The notes under the pieces are model-generated. The model did not search any database. It worked only from the letters and a program-made list of their open reading frames with translations, and was not told the DNA's origin. The position numbers and the translations under genes were made by a program. 64,000 nucleotides of DNA from assembly GCA_964019425.1 (NCBI GenBank), contig OZ025816.1:806001-870000 (forward strand). Reading direction: 5' to 3'. The stretch comes from Flectonema sp. DT1601 (Eukaryota > Euglenozoa > Diplonemea > Diplonemida > Diplonemidae). This document shows, piece after piece, positions 21,367 through 32,368 of this stretch. The first letter of the stretch is position 1. Every line of letters starts with the position of its first letter.

Positions 21367-23042
21367 ATGACTGCTGCGCATTCAGGTCCAGTACCAGTTG
21401 CCAATGGCGGATTCGGGGGATACGTTAGTGGGCAACCTACGCAGTATATTCACGTAGGACAACCCCTCGGGTACCACAGAGTTGATCCTCTCGCTGGAGG
21501 AGATCCCCTCGCGGGAGGGATGGGAGGAGGTTACATGGCACCAATGTTTGAGGCAGCTGAAGACTCAATGCAGGTATGTTTCTGTTGTTTTTGGTATCTG
21601 TTGTGTTTTGAATTATTGAAAATAAATAAAAACAGACCGTCACCTCTTCCTCAACGCCAACCGCTACCGAGGGCTACACCACCCCTCACAGTAACACGTC
21701 ATTACCTCGCATTGGGGGGGCTATCAGCCCAACTACTATTCATCAGAATCCTAGTCCTACACAGATGATGCAAGGAGGTATAGCTCATGGTCACTTTAGA
21801 GGAGCTACTCCTGCAACACCAGTTGTTGTTGCTCAATTGAGAGAAGAATTTTATGGAGAAGGAGGGGTTGTGTCAAGACAGTGTTCCCCAAATCCGGGTG
21901 CGAAAAGTCCACCTCCAGCGTGGAGACCACATCAAGCTCCACATCAGGGATGGACTGGACCTTCACCACCTCCACAACAGTCTCCTACTCCTACCCAGCA
22001 ACAGCCATACGATGATTCGGAACCTCCACAGCAGGCTATTCAACAACAACCTCCTCAGCAACCTATCCAACCAATGCAGCAAGTGGTTCACACACACCAA
22101 ACACTTGTTACACCAGCTACACACCCTTACTTCCCACAGCAATATGTTCAACCTCTTCAACCTGTTGTACCTGGGGTACCGCAATTTCAAATGCAACAAA
22201 TTGTTTCCCCAGGAATTCCACAAGTTGTACCTCACCTTCCACATGTTACAAACCCAGTGATGATTCCACAGCAGCAACCACAACAGCCTGTTGAGATGAA
22301 GAAGAATGGACAGGGACAACCTTGTAAGGTAGTACTTCTTAAGAATGTCCCTTGGACTGTTGACTTAGCAATGCTCACACAAGTATTAGATCAATATGTT
22401 GGTCAGTTTGGTGCGAAGGTTTGTAAACTCCTTCCAGTGTGGGACACAGGAATGGTCTTTGCTGAATTGACAATAACTATAAACCTCTCTTGTCACAAAC
22501 TGCAACTTCAAGATAACTGGGTCGACTTGGAGGTTGCTAGAAATGGAAAGGTGAATGTAGCTCCAATGTCTAACATCTTGCAGGTTAGATTTATTACTTT
22601 GACTCCTGGGAGAGATATTTCTACCACTGCGACCGCGAACCGCGCTGCTCATCAAAAGGTTGTAGGACTTGGTAATGTTCGACTAACAGCAGAAGGGGCT
22701 AAAGTTCTGGCATCACAATTAGGTACTTCTTGGGAGTCAGCTATTCTTCCTCCAGCCTCCGTTCGATCAACAAAACAAACGATTCCTCACCTGCGAAGAA
22801 AGTATGCTCAGCTCTTGTTAAAGTACAGCAGTACTGAAGAAGCAACTTCTATCAGAGATGCCTACGACGGAAGAGTAGTGTCTGTCCATGGAATTTCAAT
22901 GGTAGTCAGACTTGAGTACGCTAAGCAAACAAATAGCACCCCAACAGTCAGGCTTTGTGTTTCACCCAACAACCCAAAAATTAAGGCTGCTACTAGCATA
23001 GAAACCATGTTCACAGAGGAAGAAACCCAATCTCGTCGTTGA
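21367..23042 (+). CDS. Q/P-rich RNA-binding protein with RRM-like domains, split by one intron
   Basis: Two exons, 21367-21573 and 21636-23042, joined in phase 0 to give 537 residues. Exon 1 encodes a Gly-rich N-terminus (DPLAGGDPLAGGMGGGYM). Exon 2 continues without a stop through TVTSSSTPTATEGYTTPHSN into a long Pro/Gln-rich region (residues 130-290). An RRM-like fold follows (about residues 298-380; KVVLLKNVPWTVDLAML, then DTGMVFAELT), and a second, weaker RRM-like segment (about 384-507, ending HGISMVVRLEYAKQ). The architecture resembles PTB-like and other multi-RRM mRNA regulators with prion-like N-termini. Such proteins control mRNA fate, the main level of regulation where transcription is polycistronic. 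The RRM call is by pattern and the second is uncertain. Confidence 0.8.
21574..21635 (+). other. cis-spliced GT-AG intron, 62 nt
   Basis: Donor CAG|GTATGT, acceptor AAACAG. The intron has in-frame-disrupting sequence, and its removal joins Gln69 to Thr70 and continues one frame for 468 codons. Without it the reading frame shifts and the Pro/Gln/RRM region would lack a start near an acceptor. Phase 0. Confidence 0.85.
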
Positions 23043-23896
23043 GCGGCTGCTTTCTCTTCCTTTTATTTGCTTCTGCTCTTCTCATTTGGGTTAGTCATCT
23101 GTTACTTTGCTTGAACCACAAGTATTTTTTTCATTTTCACTCTCTGGCCCTAGGCGACCCTCTGTCATGTTTCCAGCCTACTGAATAAAGTGAAACAAAA
23201 AGGAAAAGAAAGAACAAAAACAAAAACAAAAACGAAAAATTGAAAAAACAACAGCAACAACAAAAAAAAAAAGACGTTGATTGTTAGTCAGCTATGGTCA
23301 ATTGTTGGTAACGCGCACGTGTTGGCTGCTTTAAACCGGTTGAGTCTTACCACTCAGTCGCGCCCACCTGTGCGATGTGTTGTACCAATTGACTCTTCTT
23401 CTTTTTTTAAAAAGAAAAGTTTTGACATAAGACGTAATTATGACATTGATTGCTTGACGTGTAGAATTTAAAATAGCAACCGTATGGAAGGCCTATAAAC
23501 ACCGAATTCTATGTTTTTTTTTAATTTTTTTTTTTCCACTCTATGAAGTTTTTCACTCCAATGCCTGTTCACTCATTCTCCGCTTATTTTCGTCGTTATT
23601 TTGTTTCTTTTGACAACCGTGCCAGTAGTGCTCCGACAATAGACTGTAGCCAGTTGCAGGAGTTAACGTTGGCCTTGAAATCCATCAAACCACAGATATT
23701 TTTTTTTTTTTTTTTTTTTCGTTTCTTTCTTTTCTTTCTTCTTTCTTCTTTCTCTCTTCAAAATTGAATTTTTTTAAAAAAAAAAACGTGCCAGCGCTTT
23801 TTTGTTATGCTGCAATTGCACCGGTCTTTTTCTTTTTTTTTTTTTTTTTCCCCCCCCTTTTTCATTTTTTTTAATTCTTACGACTTAGAGGGAAAG

Positions 23897-23930
<34 letters not shown>

Positions 23931-26900
23931 TAAAACGAAAAAAAAAAAAAACTGTGCGTCCCCTCTTTTTTTTCTTTCCTTTAGTGGTGTTTCTTGTTTT
24001 AGATAGCTTCTTGTGACCTGCAACCTTTCGGCGGTATGCTCCACAAGTTGTCAGGGAAAGAGACTAACCAATAATGGGTCATATTATTTATTTATTAATT
24101 TTTGATGAATTTTATTGTTTTTCACCAACTCTTCACTCGTCATGTTCGATGCTTGTTTGAGGCAGGACGTTTGATAATTCAAAGCAAACCACGTTTCTAC
24201 ACTTTCTTTTTGTAGTCAGGAGAACGCTTCTCCCTCCTCCTCCCAGCCACTGATTCGTATTCATCCTCGACCCCGTTTTTGTTCTAAAGTTATAAAAAAT
24301 GATAATAAAATCGTACTATGCGCGCAAAAACTGTAGATCGTTGTAGTTTTTTTTTTTTTTTTTTTCTTTCCTTCTTCCTGATGGCACTCAAGTCGCCTTC
24401 AGTTTCTTTAATACTGAATAGGTGTTTTTTTTTTTTTTACCTTCATAATATAATATCTCAACACTCCCTAGCTAACCATCTGAGGAGAATTCAAAAGCGG
24501 GCTGCACTTAACTTTTAATATGAAAGTAAGGAACGCGCGGAAAGATCTTCGGCATCAGGATATCGATTACTATAATTTATAACTCCTTTCCATCTGAAAA
24601 AAAAAAAAAAAAAAAAAAAAAATACAGCTTGGAAAAAAGAAAAAGAAATAAAAAAAAGTAACGAAATCACGAAACAGATTATGACGACTGGCGTGATCAA
24701 AGAACCAACGCTGGTCATTCTTTGAATAATAAAAAGTTGTCTAACAGTGTGACTGACGGTCGCTTTGATCAATTATTAGCAAGTGTTTAAAGTTATTGTT
24801 TTTTTATTATGATTCAAATGGAATAAAATCCAAAAAAAAGAATGAAAAAAAAAAAAAAAAAAAAAAAAAACCTTAATTGCTCTGTAGCATTTTGTGATCA
24901 CAGGGACAAATCGCTGGATTAATTGCAGGTTGTTTTTTTCGATTAACTCCGACTTAACAAACCTCCCCTAAAACAGTCCAAAATATTGCGATGAAACAAT
25001 AAATCCCGTCCTCATTTGGCCTCTTTTTATCATAATGCTTCCTCCTTCGTATTTTTTCCCCCTTTAAAATTTAAATTTATTTTAAATTATTCTGTTATTT
25101 TCGCCTTATTAAGGATAAATTCTTTCTTTCGGGACATCGATCTACGGTTCTCCGCCTGTGGATTCGCTAACCGACATGGTTTTAAGCGATAAAGTTCTAA
25201 AGGTAAGGGGAGGTGAGGATGAACCGGAAAAAAAGAAAGAAAAAAAAAAAAAAAAAAAAGATGATTGAGAAACATAGTTTCGGGTGTTCCAGTGAATTCA
25301 TTATTTCTATTTTTTTTTTTTTTTTCCTTTTGTGTCCTTCAAACAAATTTTCTTTTACTTTTTTTGCTCACAAAATGAATATTAGCAACTTCATTTTAGA
25401 AAGAGGTAACCGTTTGATTCATACTGCTCAATATGTAACTACTTAGATAACATTTGGGTAGTCAGATGTATCTTCTTATCAAGATTTTTTTTTTTTTTTT
25501 TGGGGGGGCACTTAATTTCTCACCAGTGAATTATGACGCCTTACCTGCCTCGTGGGGAATGTGATCTACGTGGGATGTGTCGTCATGAGGGGAAGGGTAC
25601 TTTTGTATTAGTTTTTTAACTACATCGCTCGCTGATAATAAGAATTTTAAAAAAAAAAAAAAAAAAAAAAATTAAAAAATCTCTATCCCCTCCCGGGGAA
25701 AGAGGTCTTATTACCGAAAGAATTATGTTTTCCACTTAATATTACAACATCAAATATGTTAGTCACTATCGGTTTCCAACAAGTGTTACGTAACTTAGTC
25801 ATTCAGCCCTCCCTTTTCGTCCGCTGTTACTTCTTGCTGGAACCTGTGGAAAACTTCGTATTGATTATTGATAGTAGAATTCCGATCAGCGATTTTTTTT
25901 TTTTGGTTTTTTTTTTTTTTTTTTTTTGTTGTTCCATTTTTATCTCTAAAGCGACTTTTCAGAAAAAAGAATGAAATTTTTTGTAGGCGTTTTTTCTTTT
26001 TTTTTTTTTTTTTTTGGTTCTCACCCATTGCTTTTTTTTTAATAATTTACAACTGGGTTCTATCAAGAAAACTAAACTGGGACCCAAAATTACTGTTGTT
26101 CTACTTTGTTTCTGTGACTGGGTATTGTTGGCAGTTGAACAGTGGCAAGCAAACAAAGAAAGAGCCAACATTCACTAGCGTACACGCGAGGTCGGAATGG
26201 GGAAAAAAAAAAAAAAAAAAAAAAAGTTTGGATACGAAATATAATTTTACATTTTTGTTGTTTTTATCGTTGCCTGTGTATTGGTGCGAAAAGTGCTTTA
26301 TTTTTTGTCGCTTTTTCTTTTTTAATTTATTTTGCAAACCACACTTTTGGTTATTATCTTTCTCCCCTTGACTGTTCTGTTGAATCACATCCGTTATTTC
26401 TCTTTCTCTCTTTCTTTCTTTTGCAGTCAAATTCTCTGTTTCTGGATTTGCTACCCATCACCCCTTATTCGCACAAACCACAATTTGTGTTGCTGCAATG
26501 ATGTGCCTACATTGCTGAGTAGAGTTCACAGGTGAGTGCTTTCGCATCACCCAAGTGGATGGTGGTATTTTCCATATGTGCGGGTGGTATGATTGCGATC
26601 ACCTTTATACGTTTCGATTGGGATATAAAATATTTAGTGGTGGCAATCAAGACGATAAAAATCACCTGACTTAACAGGTGAGGGAAAAAGACTTTGATGC
26701 AAAAATAAACTGAATGGGAAAAGAACCAAAAAAAGAACAGGTTACCCTGCCTAACTGCTTCGAATTTCTTCCTATTTTTTACTCATTCATTGATGGGGAG
26801 ACAATATTCCCAATTTCCTCGACACAAAGCTGCCTTATTCAGTTTTGTGTGTCCTTCACTGTGCTGTTGAAGATAGAAACTGGTGAAGTGCTTGGCTGGG

Positions 26901-27894
26901 TTTCCTCGTTCTCCTCCTTCGATGAGATAGAGCTTCAATTTATCAGAAAAAAGAACAGTCGCAATGCGAAAATAGCTATCGTTTCCTTATAGATCTGTGT
27001 GCGTTATTTATTTCTCTGTTTGTTTCTTCAAACATCGTTTTTCTTTTCCCTTTTTTTTCCGTTTTCCTCCAAAATTCTGCAAAATTCCTCATCCTGTTTT
27101 ATTTATTTGTGCATAGTAAGAATTAATTTTTTTTTTTTTTTTTTTTTTTAGTTTGTTTTTTGGAGTATAATTTATACAGCAGGCAGTAGTGTACAATAGT
27201 TGGTCGCTGCTTCCTTGGCCCAAGGATTTTCTTTTTGAATGGGTTTTAATGTTTTTATTGTTGGTGCTTAGTGTATTTTTCACACACCATTCTAATTGTT
27301 TTTAGAAGCGAATTCTTTATTTACATTTTGTTGACGTCTTGCGTGTACTCAGCTAGACTCTTGTCTGAGATTGTACTACTAATTCGTTGTTAGGTACTTG
27401 TTGCTTGTGTCTGAAAGGGGAACTTGTCAACGTTGCACACTCGGCTAATACCAATATTGCTCTCTCTTCATTGTGCTTCGCGTTCATAGTGGTTATATGA
27501 GGTACTTGTAAAGTGATACAGAACACTCTCCTTTTGCAATTCCAAAAAAAGGTGTTTTTTTTTTATATTTTTTTTATATATATTTTTTTATTATTTTCTT
27601 TATTGTTGTCAATACCACCATCTCAATAACAACATTTTTGGCTCTCTCACTCATGTGTCTCTGCGTCGGATACGTTTTGGTGACGCAGGGAGCAGGTTCG
27701 CTACATGATTGCACCGGAATGTAAGCTTGCAATACAGTGCTTTGAAGCCTCTCTTTGAGATAGCAACTCAGTACAGTTGAACACTTGGGGCACTGCGATT
27801 CTGATCGTTTAGGTGCAAATGAGTACACGCACAATCATGTAGTGCTGCCTGCTAAGCATGTAGGACTCGGTTTCGTTCTATCTTTTCAGGCGTA

Positions 27895-28047
27895 ATGATG
27901 ATACGAATTTCCTTGTACAAGCTCTCTCCTGGTGATGGTACCAGCTTCTCTCTCCGTTTTGGAAGCTATAATAAAATCGAAGATGTGGCAAAGGCAAGAG
28001 CTACTGCTACGCCCGCCTTGAATTTTTGCTCGTGCTCTCTCCCGTAA
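27895..28047 (+). CDS. possible 50-residue protein behind a splice acceptor
   Basis: ATG 27895 (doubled at 27898) follows six bases after TCTATCTTTTCAG (AG at 27888-27889). The 50-codon frame (SPGDGTSFSLRFGSYNKIED within it) avoids the homopolymer bias of the surroundings and ends at TAA 28045-28047. No family is recognised. It may be a small gene, a decayed gene end or chance. Confidence 0.25.
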   Translation: MMIRISLYKLSPGDGTSFSLRFGSYNKIEDVAKARATATPALNFCSCSLP

Positions 28048-28666
28048 TGTCTAAGCGGTGCACTATTGCAACGTTGCTGAATTATATATTGGTGGCGACC
28101 GTTTTCGGTTATACCGAAGTCCACTCCCACACAAGCATTTTTTTTTTAATTATTTGCACATTATCAACGTAGTTTTCTTTTTCCCCCTTTTTTTCCTCCC
28201 TTTTTCATAGGCTATTCCCTGGCTTAAGTACAAGCAACATTTTCGTTTCAGAGAATTTTTGTGGTTAGCAATGTTAGGGCTATTCTTTTTTTCCCCCCCC
28301 CCATTCTTTTTTTTCCGCCTATTCTTTTTTTTTCCTTATTTTCTCTTGCACCATACAAGCGCAGTGTCGAGGAAGAACATTGGCACTCAACCCCCCTTTT
28401 TTTACTCGTTTAATCTTTTCGGTTGATTAGTGGTTAGCACAGAATGTGATGTCATTCGTTTATATATAAGCTTGACAGCCGATAATAAAAAAATAATTAA
28501 TTGATCGGCAGAGTGACGTCCTAACTAGGCCACTCATCAATGCTGCTCTCTATGGAAAAAAAAAAAAAAAAAACTGAAAAAAAAAAAATGTGCCAACCAT
28601 ACGGTGCCTGTAAGGCGAAGAAAAAAATAGAAGAAGAGGAAGGAATAAAAAGAACAGCAGGTAAAA

Positions 28667-28701
<35 letters not shown>

Positions 28702-29441
28702 AGTATTAGTAAGGGAACAGTACGCAAAACGCGTAGTAGCCTTCTGTGGTTGTAACACTCTTTCCAATGGACTTATTATCCAATTCATTCAACCCTCCTC
28801 TTGCACTGGATAAGTTGAAAGCTAACGAGTTGCTTTAGCTTATCGACACCACGCAAGTTTTGGTTGATCACGCGGGTCAGCTCAATGCTGTCAGTGAGTA
28901 AAGTGTCAAAGTTGTGCAATAGAAAAAAAAAAAAGAAAAAAATCCCTATCGGGAACAACGTTAACGTATGTTATTTCCGTCCAGAGAGAATTATTTGCGG
29001 CGTTATCTGTTTCCGTGCTTCCCCGAGAGGAAAATAAAAGGTCAGTCGGTCTAATATCCATACTTGTTGTTTATTTTTTTTACTAAATCAAGTTTGAAAA
29101 CAAACATTAAAGAAATAAACGAAAAAACAAAATGACCTTATAGTCGGAATACAAGTAGCCAAAGCTACTAGTGTAGAGCCCTTTTTGATGTTAACTTTCT
29201 GCCCTATCAGTTTTTGAGGCTTGAGGCTTCTTGTCTCAAAATTCTGATCTTTCACAAAGGAGTATGAGAAAACTGAAAAAAACTGTTCGCAATCACCATT
29301 TCTTTTTTTGGACTTTTTTTTGTTTTTTCGTTTTTTTTGAATTCGTTGTTTTCCCCGATCCCACTATTATTATTATTTTCCTTTTGCGCTGTTTATGTTA
29401 TTGCAAATTGACATGAGAGAATAAAGTCCTTTACAGGTTAA

Positions 29442-30055
29442 GACCCTAAACTGACTGTGTATTCCCTTTTCTGTTTCTTCTTATATTTGCGATACCTTAT
29501 TTCTGATGAAACTGTCTGTCTCATTTGGTTGGCTGGTAGCGATCTTAACTGTTACCCTGTTGAGCTTTCCTGCGTTTCTCCGTTTGGCTTCGTAAATAAA
29601 TAAACAAAATAAAATAATTTGAGCTTCCTTTTGATTCTACTGGTATACTTATTTGTGTTGCCCAATTCTTGTGGTACCTCTTTTTTAAAGCTTTCGGTAT
29701 GTGGACAACTAGGGGTGAAACCTGGTCCTGTTCTGAAGTTTTTCTTATTTTCTGGAGGCTTTGACGTGTGATTATTTCGTGAAGAAAGGTTTTTTATACA
29801 ATAGAACATCCCTCTCCCCGCATCAATTTCTTTTTTTTTCTCCAACGTATTAGTTAGCTTGCCTGTGAGCTTCGCTTCCCACAGGATTTGACTGTTGAAG
29901 AAATAGTTCCATCTCTGGGCAAGGCAGAGACATCTGAAATCGTTCTTTCCAGCTGAAGCTATAAAACACAATCTCCGTTATTGGGTTGGTTCTACTAGTG
30001 AGGGTTACCCAGACCACACAGTTATCAGTTCTGGACTTTCCAACAAAACTAACTG
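29442..30055 (+). repeat. family A dispersed repeat, old copy with family B inside
   Basis: Begins GACCCTAAACTGACTGT and ends near AAAACTAACTGG. It follows the order of the young copies at 50796 and 51806 (GTTGCCCAA, CTTGTGGTAC, AAAGCTTTCGGTA, TGGACAACTAGGGGTGAA, CTCTGGGCAAGG, TTCCAGC, CATCAGTT equivalents) with many substitutions. A family B segment sits inside its left part. No protein-coding frame spans it. The divergence suggests it is far older than the 50-52 kb copies. Confidence 0.7.
29527..29617 (+). repeat. family B segment nested in the old family A copy
   Basis: Matches the right half of the family B copies at 48039 and 52560: GGCTGGTAGCGAT, AACTGTTACC, TGAGCTTTCCTG, TTTGGCTTCGTAAATAAATA, ending in an AT-rich tail. 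Upstream similarity (CTTATTTCTG..GTCTGTCTCA) suggests the segment may start near 29490. Family A homology resumes to its right. Confidence 0.65.
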
Positions 30056-30290
30056 GTAAAAAGGGAGAACGCAAACTATAGTTTTAGTTATGCAAACGTT
30101 AGATGAAACGAACAGACTGAACGAATGAAATTCGTTTTAAAAACAAGTTCGGTTTTACTAAATCGAAATCATTCACATACCGTGCACTGGGTAGTCAGTT
30201 TTCTTCAGGTAAGTTTGTGTTAATTCGTGCCAGTGGCTCTTATAGTTGTGTCATTACTGATACTTGAGCTTCCCTGACTTCGAAGCGAGG

Positions 30291-30322
<32 letters not shown>

Positions 30323-30531
30323 ACGAAAATCGAAACAATTGCGGAATTTTTCCTCAAGCCAATTTCCCGAATTTTCTTTTGTTGCCAGTTGTGCTCGGTG
30401 CCTTTTTATTTCGCATTTCCAATTATCTCCTTCAATAATGATGTTTGGTTCATAAAGGAAACAGTTATCAGTGCAATATATTCCTTTCCACAGGTTGTCA
30501 TTTCGTAAATATGTCTATGGAGGGGTATGGT

Positions 30532-30611
30532 CTGAAGAAAGTTTGCGGGTTAGCCCGAAACAAATCATTATTTGTTCGATGTCCTTACAATTTATTGATT
30601 TGATTATTTAC
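30532..30611 (+). repeat. family D dispersed repeat next to the PDZ gene
   Basis: Shares GAAGAAAG, CCGAAAC, TTATTTGTTCGATGTCCTTA and TTTATTGATT..GATTATTTA with copies at 48446, 48941 and 49813. It lies about 110 bases upstream of the start of the next gene, just before its splice-acceptor region. Confidence 0.65.
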
Positions 30612-30723
30612 TATTACAGCCACAGTCTGTTAGGTTGTAGTGTTTTGAATCAAACTTTATATAAGGACAAAAAAAAGAATTTCTTTTCCCCTAAACAGGA
30701 TCTTGGAGCTTTAGAGCATCAAC

Positions 30724-31890
30724 ATGGCTGTCGCAGAACGACAACGACTGGTGCAAATGTACCACCAGGAGCTTCTCACAAATGGTAATCGCAGATATGC
30801 GAACCCAGCAATCTGGGACGAAGAAGAAACTAGAAAACGGAAACTCAATCAAAGCAGAGCGCAGATGGTCACACAGTACTATAATGACTTGCTAAGTGTT
30901 TGTAATCCAGCTTGGGTAGGAGTTGAACTGATTAGATTAGAGAAAGGTCACAACGGTTACATTGGTATCGAGTACGAAGGCAACACAGTCGTAAGAACAA
31001 AACCCGGAGGACCAGCAGAACGATCCGGGATCACTCCCGGATTCAAAATAAGTTTAATAGAAGGGGTTAAAGTAGTTGATGATAGCAGAGATGTAACCAC
31101 AAAATTGAACGCTGCGCCTAAAATCTTTTCAATGGCTGTACGAACAGCGTTTGCTAAGAAAGTAAAAAAGCCGAAACAAAAAACTAAACAGAACACTGTT
31201 TGCTGGAGTAGACCTGCGATTCCTCCAACACCCTCTACGAGCTTGACTTCAGCAACAACAATGGACAGCTGTCCGTCAACGGCTGTGTTTGCAAGCGAAG
31301 AGGATTTAAACTCTCCGCCGCCCCTACCGGAACTCAACTCCCCACCTCGTTATGAAAACACAACGGGATTGGACCCAGCTGAAGTATATAACCCACAATT
31401 TCACACTGTTGTCCATCCTCACATTCCAGCGACTATTATCGAAAGAAAGGCCTCGACAGCCTCTCAGTTGCAAGTTGTTTGTGATTCTCTACGTGCTGAT
31501 CTTTTCAATAAGAAAAATGAAATCTCAGATCTGAGGATGGAAATGTCGCACATGTACGGGTCATCGCGACACAATAATTTTCTCGCTACTGAGAATGCGA
31601 ATCTAAGGAATCAATTACATAAAGCAAAGGATAAACCTTCAAAGCCTCCACCCCCTCCAGAAACACCTCCTGTAGCATCACCTGAATTACATTACCAGTC
31701 TAATCATAGTATGTTAGTTGCTGATGGGGTACCTGAAATTGAAAATCTCTGGCGAAATGCTGAAGAGACTACGAGGAAGACCCAAGTAGAAATCTGGAGA
31801 GATCAACATAGGTCAATGCATTTACCTCCGAGAGGGACTCCAGCCACTGCGGACGAATCATCACCGCCGCGTCCGTTTCCTTACCAGTGA
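30724..31890 (+). CDS. PDZ-like adaptor protein with coiled coil and Pro-rich tail
   Basis: A 388-residue protein. ATG 30724 follows the acceptor TTTTCCCCTAAACAG (AG at 30697-30698). The N-terminal 55 residues are helical. Residues 65-135 resemble a PDZ domain (GYIGIEYEGNTVVRTKPGGP, AERSGITPGFKISLIEGV, and a closing FSMAVRTA strand). A basic patch (KKVKKPKQKTKQ), a Ser/Pro-rich linker, a short coiled coil near 250-290 and a Pro-rich end with PPPPPETPP follow. It parallels the PDZ protein at 12935-13786 (coiled coil plus PDZ plus low-complexity tail) but in a different order. An adaptor role is inferred from the family; ligand unknown. Confidence 0.8.
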   Translation: MAVAERQRLVQMYHQELLTNGNRRYANPAIWDEEETRKRKLNQSRAQMVTQYYNDLLSVCNPAWVGVELIRLEKGHNGYIGIEYEGNTVVRTKPGGPAERSGITPGFKISLIEGVKVVDDSRDVTTKLNAAPKIFSMAVRTAFAKKVKKPKQKTKQNTVCWSRPAIPPTPSTSLTSATTMDSCPSTAVFASEEDLNSPPPLPELNSPPRYENTTGLDPAEVYNPQFHTVVHPHIPATIIERKASTASQLQVVCDSLRADLFNKKNEISDLRMEMSHMYGSSRHNNFLATENANLRNQLHKAKDKPSKPPPPPETPPVASPELHYQSNHSMLVADGVPEIENLWRNAEETTRKTQVEIWRDQHRSMHLPPRGTPATADESSPPRPFPYQ

Positions 31891-32368
31891 AATGGATTCA
31901 GTTGTCTTTTCTTTGAGTAAGAATAAGAGAAATCTGAATACTAAATTCAATAAAAAAGAAAACAGACGTGTCGTTCAGATGAGGAGAGCGTCACATCCTC
32001 CGTTTAATTTTCGGTTGAGATTATCAAATACAATGCGTTATTGTAAAAAAAAAAAAAAAAAAAAGAAGAAAAAATAAATATTTGTAAGAAAGAATAAGAA
32101 ATCTCCCTGTATCTGTTTTGTTTATTCCTTGTCTCATTATTCACTACCGTTGACGGTCGTGCATTTATTAGAATAAAATTACAGGGTTGTTGCACTTCAT
32201 TGTTGTTAGCACAATCATTTTAAGCAGCCAGCTATCAATTTATGAACGTTCAAATTGGTGTTGTAATGGGAGTTGAGAGCTATTTTTGTTCTTTTTTTTA
32301 TAATTTATTCTTCTATGTTTTCAGTATTCTTGGGGAAAAAAATAATTTAAAAAAAAAAAAAAAAAAAA
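31891..32368 (+). other. spacer before the membrane-protein gene
   Basis: About 480 bases with A runs at 32044-32063 and 32348-32369. The acceptor TTCTATGTTTTCAG (AG at 32323-32324) serves the next gene; its start codon directly follows a 20-base A run. Nothing else is seen. Confidence 0.6.

Larger units (their letters stand above)
23043..30723 (+). other. 7.7-kb gene desert
   Basis: The largest spacer outside the repeat island. Open frames on both strands are short and mostly homopolymer-coded. Long A or T runs occur near 23700, 23900, 24350, 24600, 24845, 25250, 25650, 25890-26030, 26200, 27130, 28680 and 30290. It contains one small ORF behind a good acceptor (27895-28047), an old nested repeat (29442-30055) and a family D copy (30532-30611). 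Several acceptor-like sites (for example TTTCTTTTGCAG ending 26426) have no obvious coding region behind them, so non-coding trans-spliced RNAs are possible. Confidence 0.6.

Noticed and set aside
21963-22319. Minus-strand frame of 118 codons inside the RNA-binding gene
   Set aside because: Leu/Trp/Arg-rich shadow of the Pro/Gln-rich region on the + strand; no acceptor before it and all other genes are on the + strand.
23700-26540. Several 70-170 codon frames on both strands
   Set aside because: Products are mostly poly-Phe or poly-Lys from T and A runs; overlapping frames on both strands show no consistent coding signal.
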